Shown here one piece after another: positions 33,966 through 43,437 of a stretch of DNA of 64,000 nucleotides (within the stretch, counting starts at the first letter, position 1; every line of letters starts with the position of its first letter). The stretch is from assembly GCF_003014695.1 (NCBI RefSeq), contig NZ_PYAS01000015.1:1-64000 (forward strand), read 5' to 3'. The notes beneath the pieces were generated by a model that searched no databases, was not told the DNA's origin, and saw only the letters and a program-made list of their open reading frames with translations. Source of the stretch: Dyadobacter jiangsuensis (GTDB taxonomy: Bacteria > Bacteroidota > Bacteroidia > Cytophagales > Spirosomataceae). Made by a program: the position numbers and the translations under genes.

Positions 33966-35303
33966 CTACACCAATCCCTGGGCGATCATGGCGTCAGCCA
34001 CCCGCACAAAGCCACCAATATTGGCACCCTGTATGTAGCTCAGGCGACCGTCCGGTTTGCGCCCGTAGCGTAAACAGGTTGAATGAATATTAAGCATGAT
34101 TTCCTTTAACTTCTTATCCACCTCTTCACGCGTCCAGGACAGGCGCAGCGAATTTTGTGACATTTCCAGGCCTGATACGGCTACGCCACCTGCATTTGCC
34201 GCTTTCCCGGGAGCGTACAATATATCGCTGTTTTCAAATACCTCGATCGCTTCCGGTGTACAGGGCATATTGGCCCCTTCGGCAACGCAGAAACAGCCGT
34301 TCTTAATCAACATCCGCGCATCTTCGACGTGCAACTCGTTTTGAGTGGCATTGGGCAAAGCAATGTCACATGGCACCTCCCAGGGAGTTTTGCCAGCCAC
34401 AAATTGGCATCCGAATTTGTCGGCATACGCGCTTATCCGCCCCCGCTCTTCATTCTTCAAATGCATAATATACGCCAGTTTCTCCGCGTCAATGCCTCTC
34501 TCGTCGTAGATATAACCGGATGTATCCGAAAGCGTAACGACCTTCGCGCCCAATTCTACGCACTTTTCGAGCGTATACTGTGCCACATTACCGGATCCGG
34601 AAATAACTACCCGCTTGCCTTTGATGCTGTCGCGCCGCTGGTTCAGCATTTGTTCAACAAAATAGACTACGCCATACCCTGTCGCCTCCGGACGGATCAA
34701 GCTGCCGCCATAGCTTGCACCCTTACCCGTCAAAACGCCCGTAAATTCATTTTTGAGCCGCTTATATTGACCAAATAGAAACCCGATTTCCCTGGCCCCT
34801 ACCCCGATATCCCCGGCAGGAACATCGTTATCCGAACTGATATGCCGAAAAAGCTCCGTCATAAAGCTCTGGCAAAAAAACATTACCTCCCGATCGGAAC
34901 GTCCCTTCGGATCAAAATCGGCTCCTCCCTTACCGCCGCCCATGGGCAACTGCGTGAGACTATTTTTGAAAATTTGTTCAAATGCGAGGAATTTGAGTGT
35001 ACTCAGATTGACCGAGGGATGAAAACGCAAACCGCCCTTATAAGGTCCGATCGCACTGTTCATCTGGACACGATAGCCGCGGTTGACTTCGACTTCCCCC
35101 TGATCGTTCATCCAGGGCACTCTAAAAATAATCACACGTTCAGGTTCGACAATCCGTTCCAGAATCCTGGCTTTCTGATAATGCGGTTTATCTTCAATAA
35201 AGGGAATAATTGTTTCGACGACTTCCCGTACTGCCTGATGGAATTCAATTTCACCGGCATTCCGGCTGACAAGGCGGGTCATAAAAGATTCAACTGAAGT
35301 CAC
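33966..35303 (-). CDS. gdhA: NADP-type glutamate dehydrogenase
   Basis: Hexameric enzyme interconverting 2-oxoglutarate plus ammonia and glutamate; 445 residues, family length. Seen: FRVPWMNDQGEVEVNRGYRV, SAIGPYKGGLRFHPSVN, catalytic Lys125 in LPMGGGKGGADFDPKG, PAGDIGVGAREIGF, and a Rossmann GSGNVAQ followed by VTLSDTSG, the Ser-Asp form usual in NADPH-dependent enzymes. A GTG at 35303 is the start: in-frame TGA lies two codons upstream, and only this start keeps SVESF, which matches the N-terminus of E. coli GdhA. The first in-frame ATG would cut that off. Probably the ammonia-assimilating type. Confidence 0.96.
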   Translation of the reverse strand: MTSVESFMTRLVSRNAGEIEFHQAVREVVETIIPFIEDKPHYQKARILERIVEPERVIIFRVPWMNDQGEVEVNRGYRVQMNSAIGPYKGGLRFHPSVNLSTLKFLAFEQIFKNSLTQLPMGGGKGGADFDPKGRSDREVMFFCQSFMTELFRHISSDNDVPAGDIGVGAREIGFLFGQYKRLKNEFTGVLTGKGASYGGSLIRPEATGYGVVYFVEQMLNQRRDSIKGKRVVISGSGNVAQYTLEKCVELGAKVVTLSDTSGYIYDERGIDAEKLAYIMHLKNEERGRISAYADKFGCQFVAGKTPWEVPCDIALPNATQNELHVEDARMLIKNGCFCVAEGANMPCTPEAIEVFENSDILYAPGKAANAGGVAVSGLEMSQNSLRLSWTREEVDKKLKEIMLNIHSTCLRYGRKPDGRLSYIQGANIGGFVRVADAMIAQGLV

Positions 35304-35483
35304 TGCTCAACATCGTTTAATACAAAAAAATTAACCTGTCCATTCTATTAGGACCCGCTAATATAAATAAGAGTAACCGAACTGTGACAACGGCGTATCC
35401 AGGAGTCGTGGTCGACCTGCCATGAAATTGGGGGAGTAATGGCACCGTATTTTCCAAGCCTGTGACTATCTGCAATGGAAAAA

Positions 35484-36167
35484 CTAAAACTTGAAATGAA
35501 TGGAAAAACCGGTATTGAGGGTTGTTACCTTGATTGAAGACGAAGGCAGGTTCAGTCGGCCCAGGCGCACTTCCATGCTTTCGTTCCCCTGATTGAACCT
35601 CCCGAAAAATCCAATGGAGAAATTATCCGCTACATTCGCACGCAGGGATGCGCCCAGCGAATAGGCAAATGACGGGCGCCCGACCAAATCCACGACGTCG
35701 CTGTATATCACGGCGCCCTGCGCGTCCGTCACATCGATCCTGAACGAGTTCACGTCGGTAAACATTGCACCAAGACCTGCTTTCAGGTCAAGGTGCATTA
35801 CTTTGGAAAAAGCCAGCGTATAACTAGGCCCCGCGATCAGGGTCAGCGGCTGATATTGGGTATCGCTTATTTTGGTCCGGTGGCCGAGCTCCCGGCTGAA
35901 TGCAGCTGCCATCCGGTCGGTGTCCAGACTGTTGTTCTGATAGCTGAACAGAAAGCCGACTGTCAGGTTATCAGGCAAAAAAGCGGCTTTCGACCTGTTC
36001 TCAACCTGAAATCCCCAGCCATGCGTGGCAAAACCACCTCCGCCCAATTTGTCTCCCGCAAACTTTCCTACCGGAAAGGCTTTGAATACACCAATTTCAT
36101 GAACCGTTTGCGCCCAGCCGGCAATGCCGAACATTAAAAGTGTACAGGTGAATACATATTTCAGCAT
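35484..36167 (-). CDS. outer membrane beta-barrel protein
   Basis: Exported protein of 227 residues with a signal peptide (YVFTCTLLMFGIAGWAQ) and alternating amphipathic strands to the end, finishing in the aromatic SIHFKF typical of OmpA/OmpW-size barrels. Segments such as LTLIAGPSYTLAFSKVMHLDLKAG and FAYSLGASLRANVADNFSIGFFGRF show the strand-turn repetition. No further family is recognised. Followed in the same direction, but after 180 bases, by nothing it obviously works with; the PKD lipoprotein lies 63 bases upstream. Confidence 0.75.
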   Translation of the reverse strand: MLKYVFTCTLLMFGIAGWAQTVHEIGVFKAFPVGKFAGDKLGGGGFATHGWGFQVENRSKAAFLPDNLTVGFLFSYQNNSLDTDRMAAAFSRELGHRTKISDTQYQPLTLIAGPSYTLAFSKVMHLDLKAGLGAMFTDVNSFRIDVTDAQGAVIYSDVVDLVGRPSFAYSLGASLRANVADNFSIGFFGRFNQGNESMEVRLGRLNLPSSSIKVTTLNTGFSIHFKF

Positions 36168-36230
36168 TGATTTTGATATTTAAATGGAAACTCTATTTCT
36201 CTTTCGCGCTTATCCTCCGCTCCGGATCCA

Positions 36231-36584
36231 TTACTTGACTACGACAGACCTGGTCGGATCACTCTCGCAAGTAGACTTCCCGCTGGCTATTTTGATTTTG
36301 GCTGTCACCAAATAGGTCCCGCTTGCCGCGTAGGTGTGGTCCACGTTGGGGCCCGTTCCCGTACTGCCGTCGCCGAAGTTCCAGGTCACGGATTCGAGAG
36401 TATGCGAGCCGGAATATTTAGCTTCGAAATGAATCAGTTTGGGCGAGGAGGTATCCTCTGTATGGTGAACCGACATCAACAGGCCTTCACCAGTGCAGTT
36501 CGCAATGGATTCGAGCGTCTTTTTACACCCTGGTTGAAATAAACAAATTGCGCCCAAAATCAAGCATGACATTACTCTTTTCAT
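36231..36584 (-). CDS. small PKD-domain lipoprotein
   Basis: Lipoprotein of 117 residues: signal with lipobox (CLFQPGC) and a single PKD domain (about 40-117) carrying the hallmark WNFGDGS and HTYAASGTYLVTAKI. PKD domains mediate protein or sugar contacts on the surface. It lies between the small helical protein (36 bases upstream) and the barrel protein (63 bases downstream), all leftward, so a short operon is likely. Confidence 0.85.
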   Translation of the reverse strand: MKRVMSCLILGAICLFQPGCKKTLESIANCTGEGLLMSVHHTEDTSSPKLIHFEAKYSGSHTLESVTWNFGDGSTGTGPNVDHTYAASGTYLVTAKIKIASGKSTCESDPTRSVVVK

Positions 36585-36620
36585 AATAGTTATTAAATTA
36601 ATTGTTTGACAGATACGTTC

Positions 36621-37004
36621 TTACTTCTTGCACTGCTGAGCAGCCTGCATGGCATCCAGCGACAGATCCATGGCCTTCTTGGAAATCGACTTCAGGTCCT
36701 CCACGGAGGTGGCATTTACGCCCTTGCTGGCAATCTCGTATGCGGAGAGCGAATATGTCTCGGCATTGGTACACCCACATTGCGCGGCATAGGCGGCGGT
36801 TTCCTTCGCGTCGAGCAACGCTTTTTTTAATGCTTTCTGCGCTTTATCCAGTGACGACGCTTTGTTTACTTTCCTGAACTGGCCGTAAGCCATTTCACTG
36901 TAAGTGACGGCCATCATACAATCGGCTTTGCGTGGATTATCCGCAGGGCGAAACGCCACCAGTAACAGGGCAACGGCGGCGAAGGTTATTCCGGTTTTCT
37001 TCAT
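36621..37004 (-). CDS. small exported helical protein
   Basis: Protein of 127 residues with a signal peptide (ITFAAVALLLVAFRPAD) and an alpha-helical body rich in Ala and Lys, containing four to five cysteines (CMM, CGC, CKK at the end). The ATG at 37004 is used; a longer frame runs upstream into sdhB in another frame and is not coding. It starts 50 bases after sdhB and may be part of that transcript. Function unknown. Confidence 0.7.
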   Translation of the reverse strand: MKKTGITFAAVALLLVAFRPADNPRKADCMMAVTYSEMAYGQFRKVNKASSLDKAQKALKKALLDAKETAAYAAQCGCTNAETYSLSAYEIASKGVNATSVEDLKSISKKAMDLSLDAMQAAQQCKK

Positions 37005-37054
37005 GTCAATCGTTTTTGCTTTTGCGTTCTGAATAGTTTTTGTTGTGCAACCCG

Positions 37055-37801
37055 CTAAACCGAAAACCACGAGGCAGTAAGATACTCGCGGTTCATGCGG
37101 GCGATGTTGGCTACGGAAATCTGCTGGGGACATTCCACCTCGCAGGCACGGGTATCCGAACACCCGCCGAATGCCTCGGCATCCATTTGCGCGACCATTT
37201 TCCTGACCCGCAGTTCCCGCTCGACCTTCCCCTGCGGCAATTGCGCCAGATGGCTGATTTTGGCGGAAGTGAAAAGCACCGCGCTGGCGTTCTTGCACGA
37301 AGCCGCGCAAGCGCCGCAGCCAATGCAAGCGGCTGAGTCGAATGCCGATTCCGCCATCTCATGACCAATAGGAATGCTGTTCGCCTCGGGTGCCTGCCCG
37401 GTATTTGCCGAAATGAAGCCGCCCGCCTGAATGATTCTGTCGAATGCCGACCGATCGATTTTAAGGTCACGCAACACGGGAAATGCAGCGGCACGGAATG
37501 GCTCTATTAAAATGGTGTCGCCGTCACGGAATGTGCGCATATGCAGCTGGCAGGTGGTCGTGTGATCGAGCGGGCCGTGTGCCCTGCCGTTGATCATCAC
37601 CCCGCATTGGCCGCAGATACCTTCCCGGCAATCGTGGTCGAATTCGATAACCCGCTCACTGCGGGCGATCAGCTGCTCGTTGAGCGAGTCGAGCATTTCC
37701 AGAAACGACATATTCTCGTCCACTTCACCTAGTTCATAGTCCATAAGCCTGCCGTCTGCCCCCGCGTTTTCTTGCCGCCAGATTTTCAGATGTATTTTCA
37801 T
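37055..37801 (-). CDS. sdhB: succinate dehydrogenase/fumarate reductase iron-sulfur subunit
   Basis: Electron-transfer subunit of 248 residues. Cluster ligands visible: 2Fe-2S in CREGICGQCG and a later TTTCQL, 4Fe-4S in CIGCGACAASCKN, 3Fe-4S in CSDTRACEVECPQQI. Works with SdhA to couple succinate oxidation or fumarate reduction to quinones. It starts 19 bases after sdhA. The expected membrane anchor gene (sdhC, cytochrome b) is not in this cluster, which is unusual for Bacteroidota sdhCAB operons. Confidence 0.95.
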   Translation of the reverse strand: MKIHLKIWRQENAGADGRLMDYELGEVDENMSFLEMLDSLNEQLIARSERVIEFDHDCREGICGQCGVMINGRAHGPLDHTTTCQLHMRTFRDGDTILIEPFRAAAFPVLRDLKIDRSAFDRIIQAGGFISANTGQAPEANSIPIGHEMAESAFDSAACIGCGACAASCKNASAVLFTSAKISHLAQLPQGKVERELRVRKMVAQMDAEAFGGCSDTRACEVECPQQISVANIARMNREYLTASWFSV

Positions 37802-37820
37802 GCTGTTCGTATTAATCAGG

Positions 37821-39731
37821 TTATTTGTAACTACGGACTGTCAGTTTTACATTCTCGAATTCCAGCGGTTCCCGGTGCAGCACCTGCTCCTTACCGGCAC
37901 CCATCCATTCCCAGGCCGACACGAAACAAAAGTCTTCATCGTTCCTCACGGCCTCGCCATCTTTGGTCTGGTGTTCCTCCCTGAAATGCGCCCCGCAGGA
38001 TTCCTCACGGCTAAGCGCATCGCGGCACATCAGCTCACCGAGTTCGAGGTAGTCGGCTACACGACCCGCTTTTTCCAGCTCACTGTTCAGCAGGCCGTCA
38101 CCGGTCACATTCAGGTCGCGGTAAAATGAATTCCGGAGCTCCCCTATGCCGGCAATCGCTTCACGCAACCCATCCGCATTCCGGGCCAGCCCGCATTTGT
38201 CATACAGCAGAGCCCCGAGGGTCTTATGGAAATGATCCGCGGACAGTTTCCCCTTGATATTCAAAAACAGGTCGAGCTGCTTACGGACAGCCGCCTCGGC
38301 CTCCGCAAATGCAGGATGGTCGACGGCCGGCCGGGGGGTATTGATTTCTCCGGCGAGGAAATTAGGAATGGTATAGGGCGCGATGAAATAACCGTCGACG
38401 CACGCCTGCAAAAGCGAGTTGGCACCGAGGCGGTTGGCACCATGGTCGGCGAAGTTGGCTTCTCCCAACGCAAAAAGCCCCGGGATAGTCGTCATCAGCT
38501 CATAATCCACCCACAACCCGCCCATCGTAAAATGCGCGGCAGGGCTGATCATCATCGGCTGATGGTAAGCGTCGATACCCGTAATTTTTTGGTACATCCT
38601 GAAAAGGTTGCCGTATTTCTCCCGGATCTTGCCTTCGCCCTGCTCCTTAATGGCTTTCGAAAAATCGAGATAAACGGCATTTTTCATAGCCCCCACCCCA
38701 TGACCGGCGTCGATGCGTTCTTTGGCCGCCCGGGAAGCAATGTCACGTGGAGATAAGTTTCCGAATGCAGGATAGCGCCGTTCCAGATAATAGTCGCGTT
38801 CATCCTCGGGAATTTCTCCCGCCGCACGCGCATCCCCCTGTTTCGCAGGAACCCAAATCCGGCCGTCGTTCCGCAGCGACTCCGACATCAACGTCAGCTT
38901 GGATTGATGTGACCCCGATTGCGGTAAGGATGTGGGGTGGATTTGTATCCAGCTCGTGCCCGCCATAAACGCCCCTTTCTTATGCGCACGCCAGATCGCC
39001 GACCCGTTACAGCCCATGGCGAGCGTCGAGAGGTAGTAAATTTTACCATAACCGCCCGTCGCCAGCACCACCGCATTGGCGGCGTGCCTTTCAATCTGGC
39101 CCGTAACCAGATCCCTCGTGATAATGCCGGCAGCCTTGCCGTCGATCAGTACCAGGTCCAGCATTTCGTGCCGGGTGAAAGTCTGTACCTGTCCAGCAGC
39201 GGTCTGCCGCATCAGCGCCTGGTATGCGCCCAGCAGCAACTGCTGGCCCGTCTGCCCGCGTGCGTAAAACGTGCGCGAAACCTGCACGCCGCCGAAGGAC
39301 CGGTTATTCAGATATCCTCCATATTCCCTGGCAAACGGTACTCCCTGAGCCACAGCCTGGTCGATCAGATTGAGTGAGCATTCGGCCAGGCGGTACACAT
39401 TGGCCTCCCGGGAGCGGAAGTCCCCGCCCTTGATCGTATCATAGAACATCCGGAACACATTATCGCCGTCGTTCTTATAGTTCTTCGCCGCATTCACACC
39501 ACCCTGTGCCGCCACCGAGTGCGCGCGCCGGGCAGAGTCCTGAAAACAGAAAGACTTCACCCGGTAGCCCTGCTCGGCCAGTGAAGCGGCGCATGACGCC
39601 CCTGCCAGTCCGGTACCGACGACGATCACTTCCAGCTTTCGACGGTTGGCCGGGTTTACGAGCCTGGAATGCTCCTTATAATGCGTCCATTTATCTTTCA
39701 AAGGCCCTTCCGGGATTTTTGCGTTCAGCAT
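37821..39731 (-). CDS. sdhA: succinate dehydrogenase/fumarate reductase flavoprotein
   Basis: Catalytic FAD subunit of about 636 residues. The dinucleotide loop VVGTGLAGASCAASLAEQGY, the covalent-flavin His in HSVAAQGG and the active-site HGANRLGANSLLQACVDGYF and ISPAAHFTMGG blocks are all intact. The ATG at 39731 is preferred (leader MLNAKIPEGPLKDKW); an upstream ATG adds only 12 residues. It lies between the DASS carrier (52 bases upstream) and sdhB. Direction of catalysis (succinate oxidation or fumarate reduction) cannot be read from the sequence. Confidence 0.95.
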   Translation of the reverse strand: MLNAKIPEGPLKDKWTHYKEHSRLVNPANRRKLEVIVVGTGLAGASCAASLAEQGYRVKSFCFQDSARRAHSVAAQGGVNAAKNYKNDGDNVFRMFYDTIKGGDFRSREANVYRLAECSLNLIDQAVAQGVPFAREYGGYLNNRSFGGVQVSRTFYARGQTGQQLLLGAYQALMRQTAAGQVQTFTRHEMLDLVLIDGKAAGIITRDLVTGQIERHAANAVVLATGGYGKIYYLSTLAMGCNGSAIWRAHKKGAFMAGTSWIQIHPTSLPQSGSHQSKLTLMSESLRNDGRIWVPAKQGDARAAGEIPEDERDYYLERRYPAFGNLSPRDIASRAAKERIDAGHGVGAMKNAVYLDFSKAIKEQGEGKIREKYGNLFRMYQKITGIDAYHQPMMISPAAHFTMGGLWVDYELMTTIPGLFALGEANFADHGANRLGANSLLQACVDGYFIAPYTIPNFLAGEINTPRPAVDHPAFAEAEAAVRKQLDLFLNIKGKLSADHFHKTLGALLYDKCGLARNADGLREAIAGIGELRNSFYRDLNVTGDGLLNSELEKAGRVADYLELGELMCRDALSREESCGAHFREEHQTKDGEAVRNDEDFCFVSAWEWMGAGKEQVLHREPLEFENVKLTVRSYK

Positions 39732-39783
39732 AGGACATTCTGCATTTAAAAGTAAGTACTTGCACAACTGGAATTGGCAGCGG

Positions 39784-41214
39784 CTACCAGAGCCCGATGA
39801 TCTTCCACCATCCGCCGCCGATCAGGAACCAGACAGTCAGAAACAGCACGCTCAGAAAAAAGCCGTGTTTCCACCAGTCGCGCATATCCACGTAGGTACT
39901 CCCGAAAAAGATCGGCGCAGGCCCATGGCCATAATGCGTGATCCCGCCCATCAGCGTGGGGCACGCGCCCAGGAATATCGCGAGCATTGCGCCGGGAATG
40001 CCCGCGGCAATACCCACGGCCAGAAAAACAGGATACATCGCTGCCGCCTGGGCCGTGGCGCTCGCAAACATGTAGTGGCAATAGCTGTACACCAGAATGA
40101 TCAGCGGAAAGGCCGTTTTCCATGACATCCCGCTCATTTCCTTACCTACCAGGTTCCCGAACCATCCCACAAATCCCAGCGAGTTCAGGTAGGATCCCAT
40201 CATAACCAGCGAAGAAAACCAGACGATCGTATCCCATGCCCCCTTTTCCGCTTTGACATCCTCCCAGGTGAGTACATTGGTAAGCAACAGAATGCACAGC
40301 CCGATCAACGCTCCGGTGGTGGCATCGACCTGCACCTTGCTGCCGAAAATCCATAAGACGAGCAGCGTCACAAACGTGATCACCATCAGCTTTTCCTGCC
40401 TGGTGACCGGCCCCATTTCTTTCAGTTTTTCGGCGGCCATCTGAGGTGCATCGGAAGTCTGACGCAGCTCGGGGCCATAAAATTTGTAGAGATAAAGCGG
40501 AAGCAACAGAAAGCACGCAAGTCCCGGAATGAGCGCCGCCCACGCCCAGCTGCCCCAGGTGATGGTAATACCCAGGTCCTTGGCAAATTTCTGCGCCATC
40601 GGATTGCTCGCGGTGGCGGTCAGGAACATCGCCGAGGTGATCATATTGGCATTGTAGCTGCTCAACGTGAGAAATGCCCCGATCCGCCGGTGCGTTTCGG
40701 GCTTTTCGGGCACCGAGCCCATGTTGATCGCGATGGATTTCATGATCGGGAATATTACCCCGCCGGCGCGTGCCGTATTACTCGGAATGGCTGGCGCCAG
40801 CAGCAAGTCGGCGATGTTGAGGCCATAAGCGAGCCCCAGCGGCCCTTTGCCGAAAACGCGGATAAAGTTGTAAGCCAGGCGTGTCCCAAGCCCCGTCTTG
40901 ATAAAACCACGGGCGATAAAGAAGGCGAGGCCGATAAGCCAGATCGTGGAATTACCAAAACCGCTGAGCGCATGAGCGATCGATTTCGCAGGATCGCCGG
41001 GTTCGAGCACCTGTGTCGCCGCGCATAGCGTAATACCGATCATCGCCATCGTACCCATCGGGGCGGCCTTCATGATGATACCTGCGACTGTGGAAATGAA
41101 TATGGCTAAGAGATGCCAGGCGTTGGGCTTCACCCCCTCCGGCGCGGGAATGAACCAGATCACCAGACCAATGACCAGGGTAACAAGCAGATAGACGGGT
41201 TTAATTTCTTTCAT
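39784..41214 (-). CDS. DASS/CitT-type dicarboxylate carrier
   Basis: Inner-membrane carrier of 476 residues with about 12 hydrophobic helices. It bears the CitT/2-oxoglutarate-malate translocator signature PSNTARAGGVIFPIMKSIA near 135 and, in the second half, FASATAQAAAMYPVF, the repeat-2 counterpart. That subgroup exchanges or co-transports C4/C6 di- and tricarboxylates such as malate, succinate, citrate or 2-oxoglutarate. Its place between an OprO/P-like porin and sdhAB makes a C4-dicarboxylate (succinate/fumarate) the natural guess. Gaps of 18 and 52 bases indicate co-transcription. Confidence 0.9.
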   Translation of the reverse strand: MKEIKPVYLLVTLVIGLVIWFIPAPEGVKPNAWHLLAIFISTVAGIIMKAAPMGTMAMIGITLCAATQVLEPGDPAKSIAHALSGFGNSTIWLIGLAFFIARGFIKTGLGTRLAYNFIRVFGKGPLGLAYGLNIADLLLAPAIPSNTARAGGVIFPIMKSIAINMGSVPEKPETHRRIGAFLTLSSYNANMITSAMFLTATASNPMAQKFAKDLGITITWGSWAWAALIPGLACFLLLPLYLYKFYGPELRQTSDAPQMAAEKLKEMGPVTRQEKLMVITFVTLLVLWIFGSKVQVDATTGALIGLCILLLTNVLTWEDVKAEKGAWDTIVWFSSLVMMGSYLNSLGFVGWFGNLVGKEMSGMSWKTAFPLIILVYSYCHYMFASATAQAAAMYPVFLAVGIAAGIPGAMLAIFLGACPTLMGGITHYGHGPAPIFFGSTYVDMRDWWKHGFFLSVLFLTVWFLIGGGWWKIIGLW

Positions 41215-41232
41215 CGCTTTATTATTGTTTGG

Positions 41233-42414
41233 TTATATCCTGATTTGCAGCTGTACGTAGGCCAGCTTGCGGGTGTAGGTCGTCGATAGCGGAATATCCT
41301 TTTTGTTCCAATCCATCGACACCCCCATTTGAATGGCGGCAAAAAAATCGTCGGCGAATATCAGCGAGACGTTCGGGATGAGCGTCTGGTGCGGGTTGCT
41401 GTCGCGGCGGTAAAGCTCGTTCAGGTATTCGTAACGGGCCGATAGCTCGATGGCCCTCACCCGCGGCTTTTTGTATTCGAACCGGAGGGTGGGAAAAAAG
41501 TAAAAGCCTTCCATCCGGTACTGGTCCAATCCCGGCTTGCCGGGGGCCACGTCCGCATTGTAGGCCGTGAAATTGGATCCGTTCTTGTATTCGGCCATGA
41601 TCAGCAGCTTCCATTTTTTCGACAGATTAATGCGGGTCGTCGCATCGCCGCCCCAGCTGGATCCCGTGCCGCTTTCTCCCAAACTTCCGAAAGCGCCGTT
41701 TCCGGCGATCACCAGCTGTTTCAACGGCTGAAATTCCAGCCGCCCGTAAAAGTTCTTTTCGTTGTTGTCGTCGGTGAGCTGGTTCTTGTTATTGCCATTG
41801 TAAGCCCCTACAAAGTATCGGAGCTTGTCGTCTTTGGTGACACTTCCAAAAACCGACAGCCCGATCTGAAAGCTCTGCCAGCCGTTCCTGCCGAATGCAT
41901 AATATTGGTTGGAGAAATCGAGCGTGCGCACGATGTCGACAGGCAAAGCATCTTCAATCCCGTAGAATGGCCTGAACTGCCCGCCCTGCACATTGAAATG
42001 TTTATTGAGGGTGTATTTGATATAGGCATTTTCAAGAACCTTTCCCGAGGTGTTGCTGCTATTGAAATCCGCAAAGTTTACCAGGACATTGGCCGAAAAG
42101 TGGTCGTTGATATTCGCTTTAAACATAACCCTGGCCCTTTTTACCATGAATGTGTTGGTAATGCCCTTGGTTTTGTCGGGATCAAAATGCTTTCCGTTGA
42201 CGTCCACCTCGCCGGTCAGCGAAGCCACGTAACGCGTCTGCAGCACGCCCGCTATCGAGAACGACCGTTTGTAGGAAGAGAAGTTCTTCCCGATACTGTC
42301 GGGATGTGTTTCGGGGTGGGCGCTTTGCAGGGAGGTGACGTCGTGCTGCTGTGCCAGCGCCTTCGCACCAAGCATGAGTACGAAAATGAATAAGGGAGTA
42401 GATATTTTCAGCAT
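41233..42414 (-). CDS. OprO/OprP family anion porin
   Basis: Outer-membrane trimeric porin-like protein, 393 residues, with a signal peptide (LFIFVLMLGAKALAQ). The sequence follows the OprO/P style: FMVKRARVMFKANINDHFSANVLVNFADF, LENAYIKYTLNKHFNVQGGQFRPFYGIEDA, YAFGRNGWQSFQIG, and closing aromatic strands (AYVQLQIRI). Such porins admit anions (phosphate, pyrophosphate, or carboxylates). First gene of the leftward carrier-sdhA-sdhB run, 18 bases before the DASS gene. Confidence 0.85.
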   Translation of the reverse strand: MLKISTPLFIFVLMLGAKALAQQHDVTSLQSAHPETHPDSIGKNFSSYKRSFSIAGVLQTRYVASLTGEVDVNGKHFDPDKTKGITNTFMVKRARVMFKANINDHFSANVLVNFADFNSSNTSGKVLENAYIKYTLNKHFNVQGGQFRPFYGIEDALPVDIVRTLDFSNQYYAFGRNGWQSFQIGLSVFGSVTKDDKLRYFVGAYNGNNKNQLTDDNNEKNFYGRLEFQPLKQLVIAGNGAFGSLGESGTGSSWGGDATTRINLSKKWKLLIMAEYKNGSNFTAYNADVAPGKPGLDQYRMEGFYFFPTLRFEYKKPRVRAIELSARYEYLNELYRRDSNPHQTLIPNVSLIFADDFFAAIQMGVSMDWNKKDIPLSTTYTRKLAYVQLQIRI

Positions 42415-42442
42415 GCGGTTGTAAATGAAGTGAGTAATACGA

Positions 42443-43330
42443 TCAGCAGGAGAACGAGGGCTCAGCCTCCGGCTCCGGCAATGGTTTCCAACGCTTGTGC
42501 GACCAAAGCCAGTGAGCAGGAGATTTCAGAATATTTTCTTCCAAAATGCGGTAATAGGCCTCCGTAATTTCCATTGCCTGACAATGCTCAGCATCCTCGG
42601 TAACGACATGGAAAGTGTAATCGTAGTGGAACCGCGACTTTTTAATGCATTCCAGAAATAGAACCGCCGCACCGGATGCGAGTGCAAGCCGCTCAGCGCC
42701 CGTCTGCACGCGGGTGGACTGATCCAGGAACTGCACAGTCTGTTTGGCACTCCCTCCTGCCGGCCTCTGGTCTGCGATTACGACCACAATGCAGGGTTCA
42801 TTCCTGTTTTTCAGCACAGACAAGGCATTCCGAAAAAAGTATTTCTTGGCAAATAAGGTAACTCCAAAGCTTGACCTTAATTTAAGAATGTAGCTATCGA
42901 TCCATTGATTGGAAAGGGGTGTGTAAGCCGTATAACTTTTCACATTCAAAACTCTGGGAATATCGATCATATATTCCCAGTTACCGCAATGGGAGGCAAG
43001 CGTAACGATATTGCGGCCTCCCTGATAAAACCTCTCCAACAATCCGGCGTTCGTATAGTTGGCGAACTTCCTCCTTGTGGCGTCATTTACAAGAACAAAC
43101 AGCAAAGACTCAACAACCAAATCGCCCATATGCCGGTAATATTCCTGCGCATAGTGCTCGATCTGCTCGCGGCTGCTGTCCGGAAATGACTTCGATAAAT
43201 TCCCGATAACAACTTCATACCTGTATCGGAATATCCGGTAAACAAATACATAAATCAGAAATGACAGCCCTGACGCTATCGTCAGCAAGAGCCGGACATA
43301 GAAGTTATGGGACTCTGATTCTTTTTTCAT
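42443..43330 (-). CDS. lysophospholipid acyltransferase, LpxL/HtrB-like
   Basis: Inner-membrane acyltransferase of 295 residues adding a secondary acyl chain to lipid A or a related lipid. An N-terminal membrane anchor (LLLTIASGLSFLIYVFVYRIF) precedes the catalytic LASHCGNWEYM, which carries the H-x4-E motif (His plus Glu), and the later VVVIADQRPAGGSAKQTV and LFLECIKKSRFHYDYTFHVV blocks. Length matches the family. Alone on its transcript, 29 bases upstream of the porin gene in the same direction, so read-through is possible. Confidence 0.88.
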   Translation of the reverse strand: MKKESESHNFYVRLLLTIASGLSFLIYVFVYRIFRYRYEVVIGNLSKSFPDSSREQIEHYAQEYYRHMGDLVVESLLFVLVNDATRRKFANYTNAGLLERFYQGGRNIVTLASHCGNWEYMIDIPRVLNVKSYTAYTPLSNQWIDSYILKLRSSFGVTLFAKKYFFRNALSVLKNRNEPCIVVVIADQRPAGGSAKQTVQFLDQSTRVQTGAERLALASGAAVLFLECIKKSRFHYDYTFHVVTEDAEHCQAMEITEAYYRILEENILKSPAHWLWSHKRWKPLPEPEAEPSFSC

Positions 43331-43437
43331 AGCGTTGTTAGGGAGTAGAGTAGTTTGAAACGATCCCGACTGTCGATAATATCACCATGGCTGGTGTCAA
43401 CAGCTTTGCGTCTCGAAAGTGGTACCTAGTTACGGGG

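Noticed and set aside
37005..37328. N-terminal extension of the small helical protein gene
   Set aside because: It overlaps sdhB in another frame; the ATG at 37004 with a signal peptide is sufficient.
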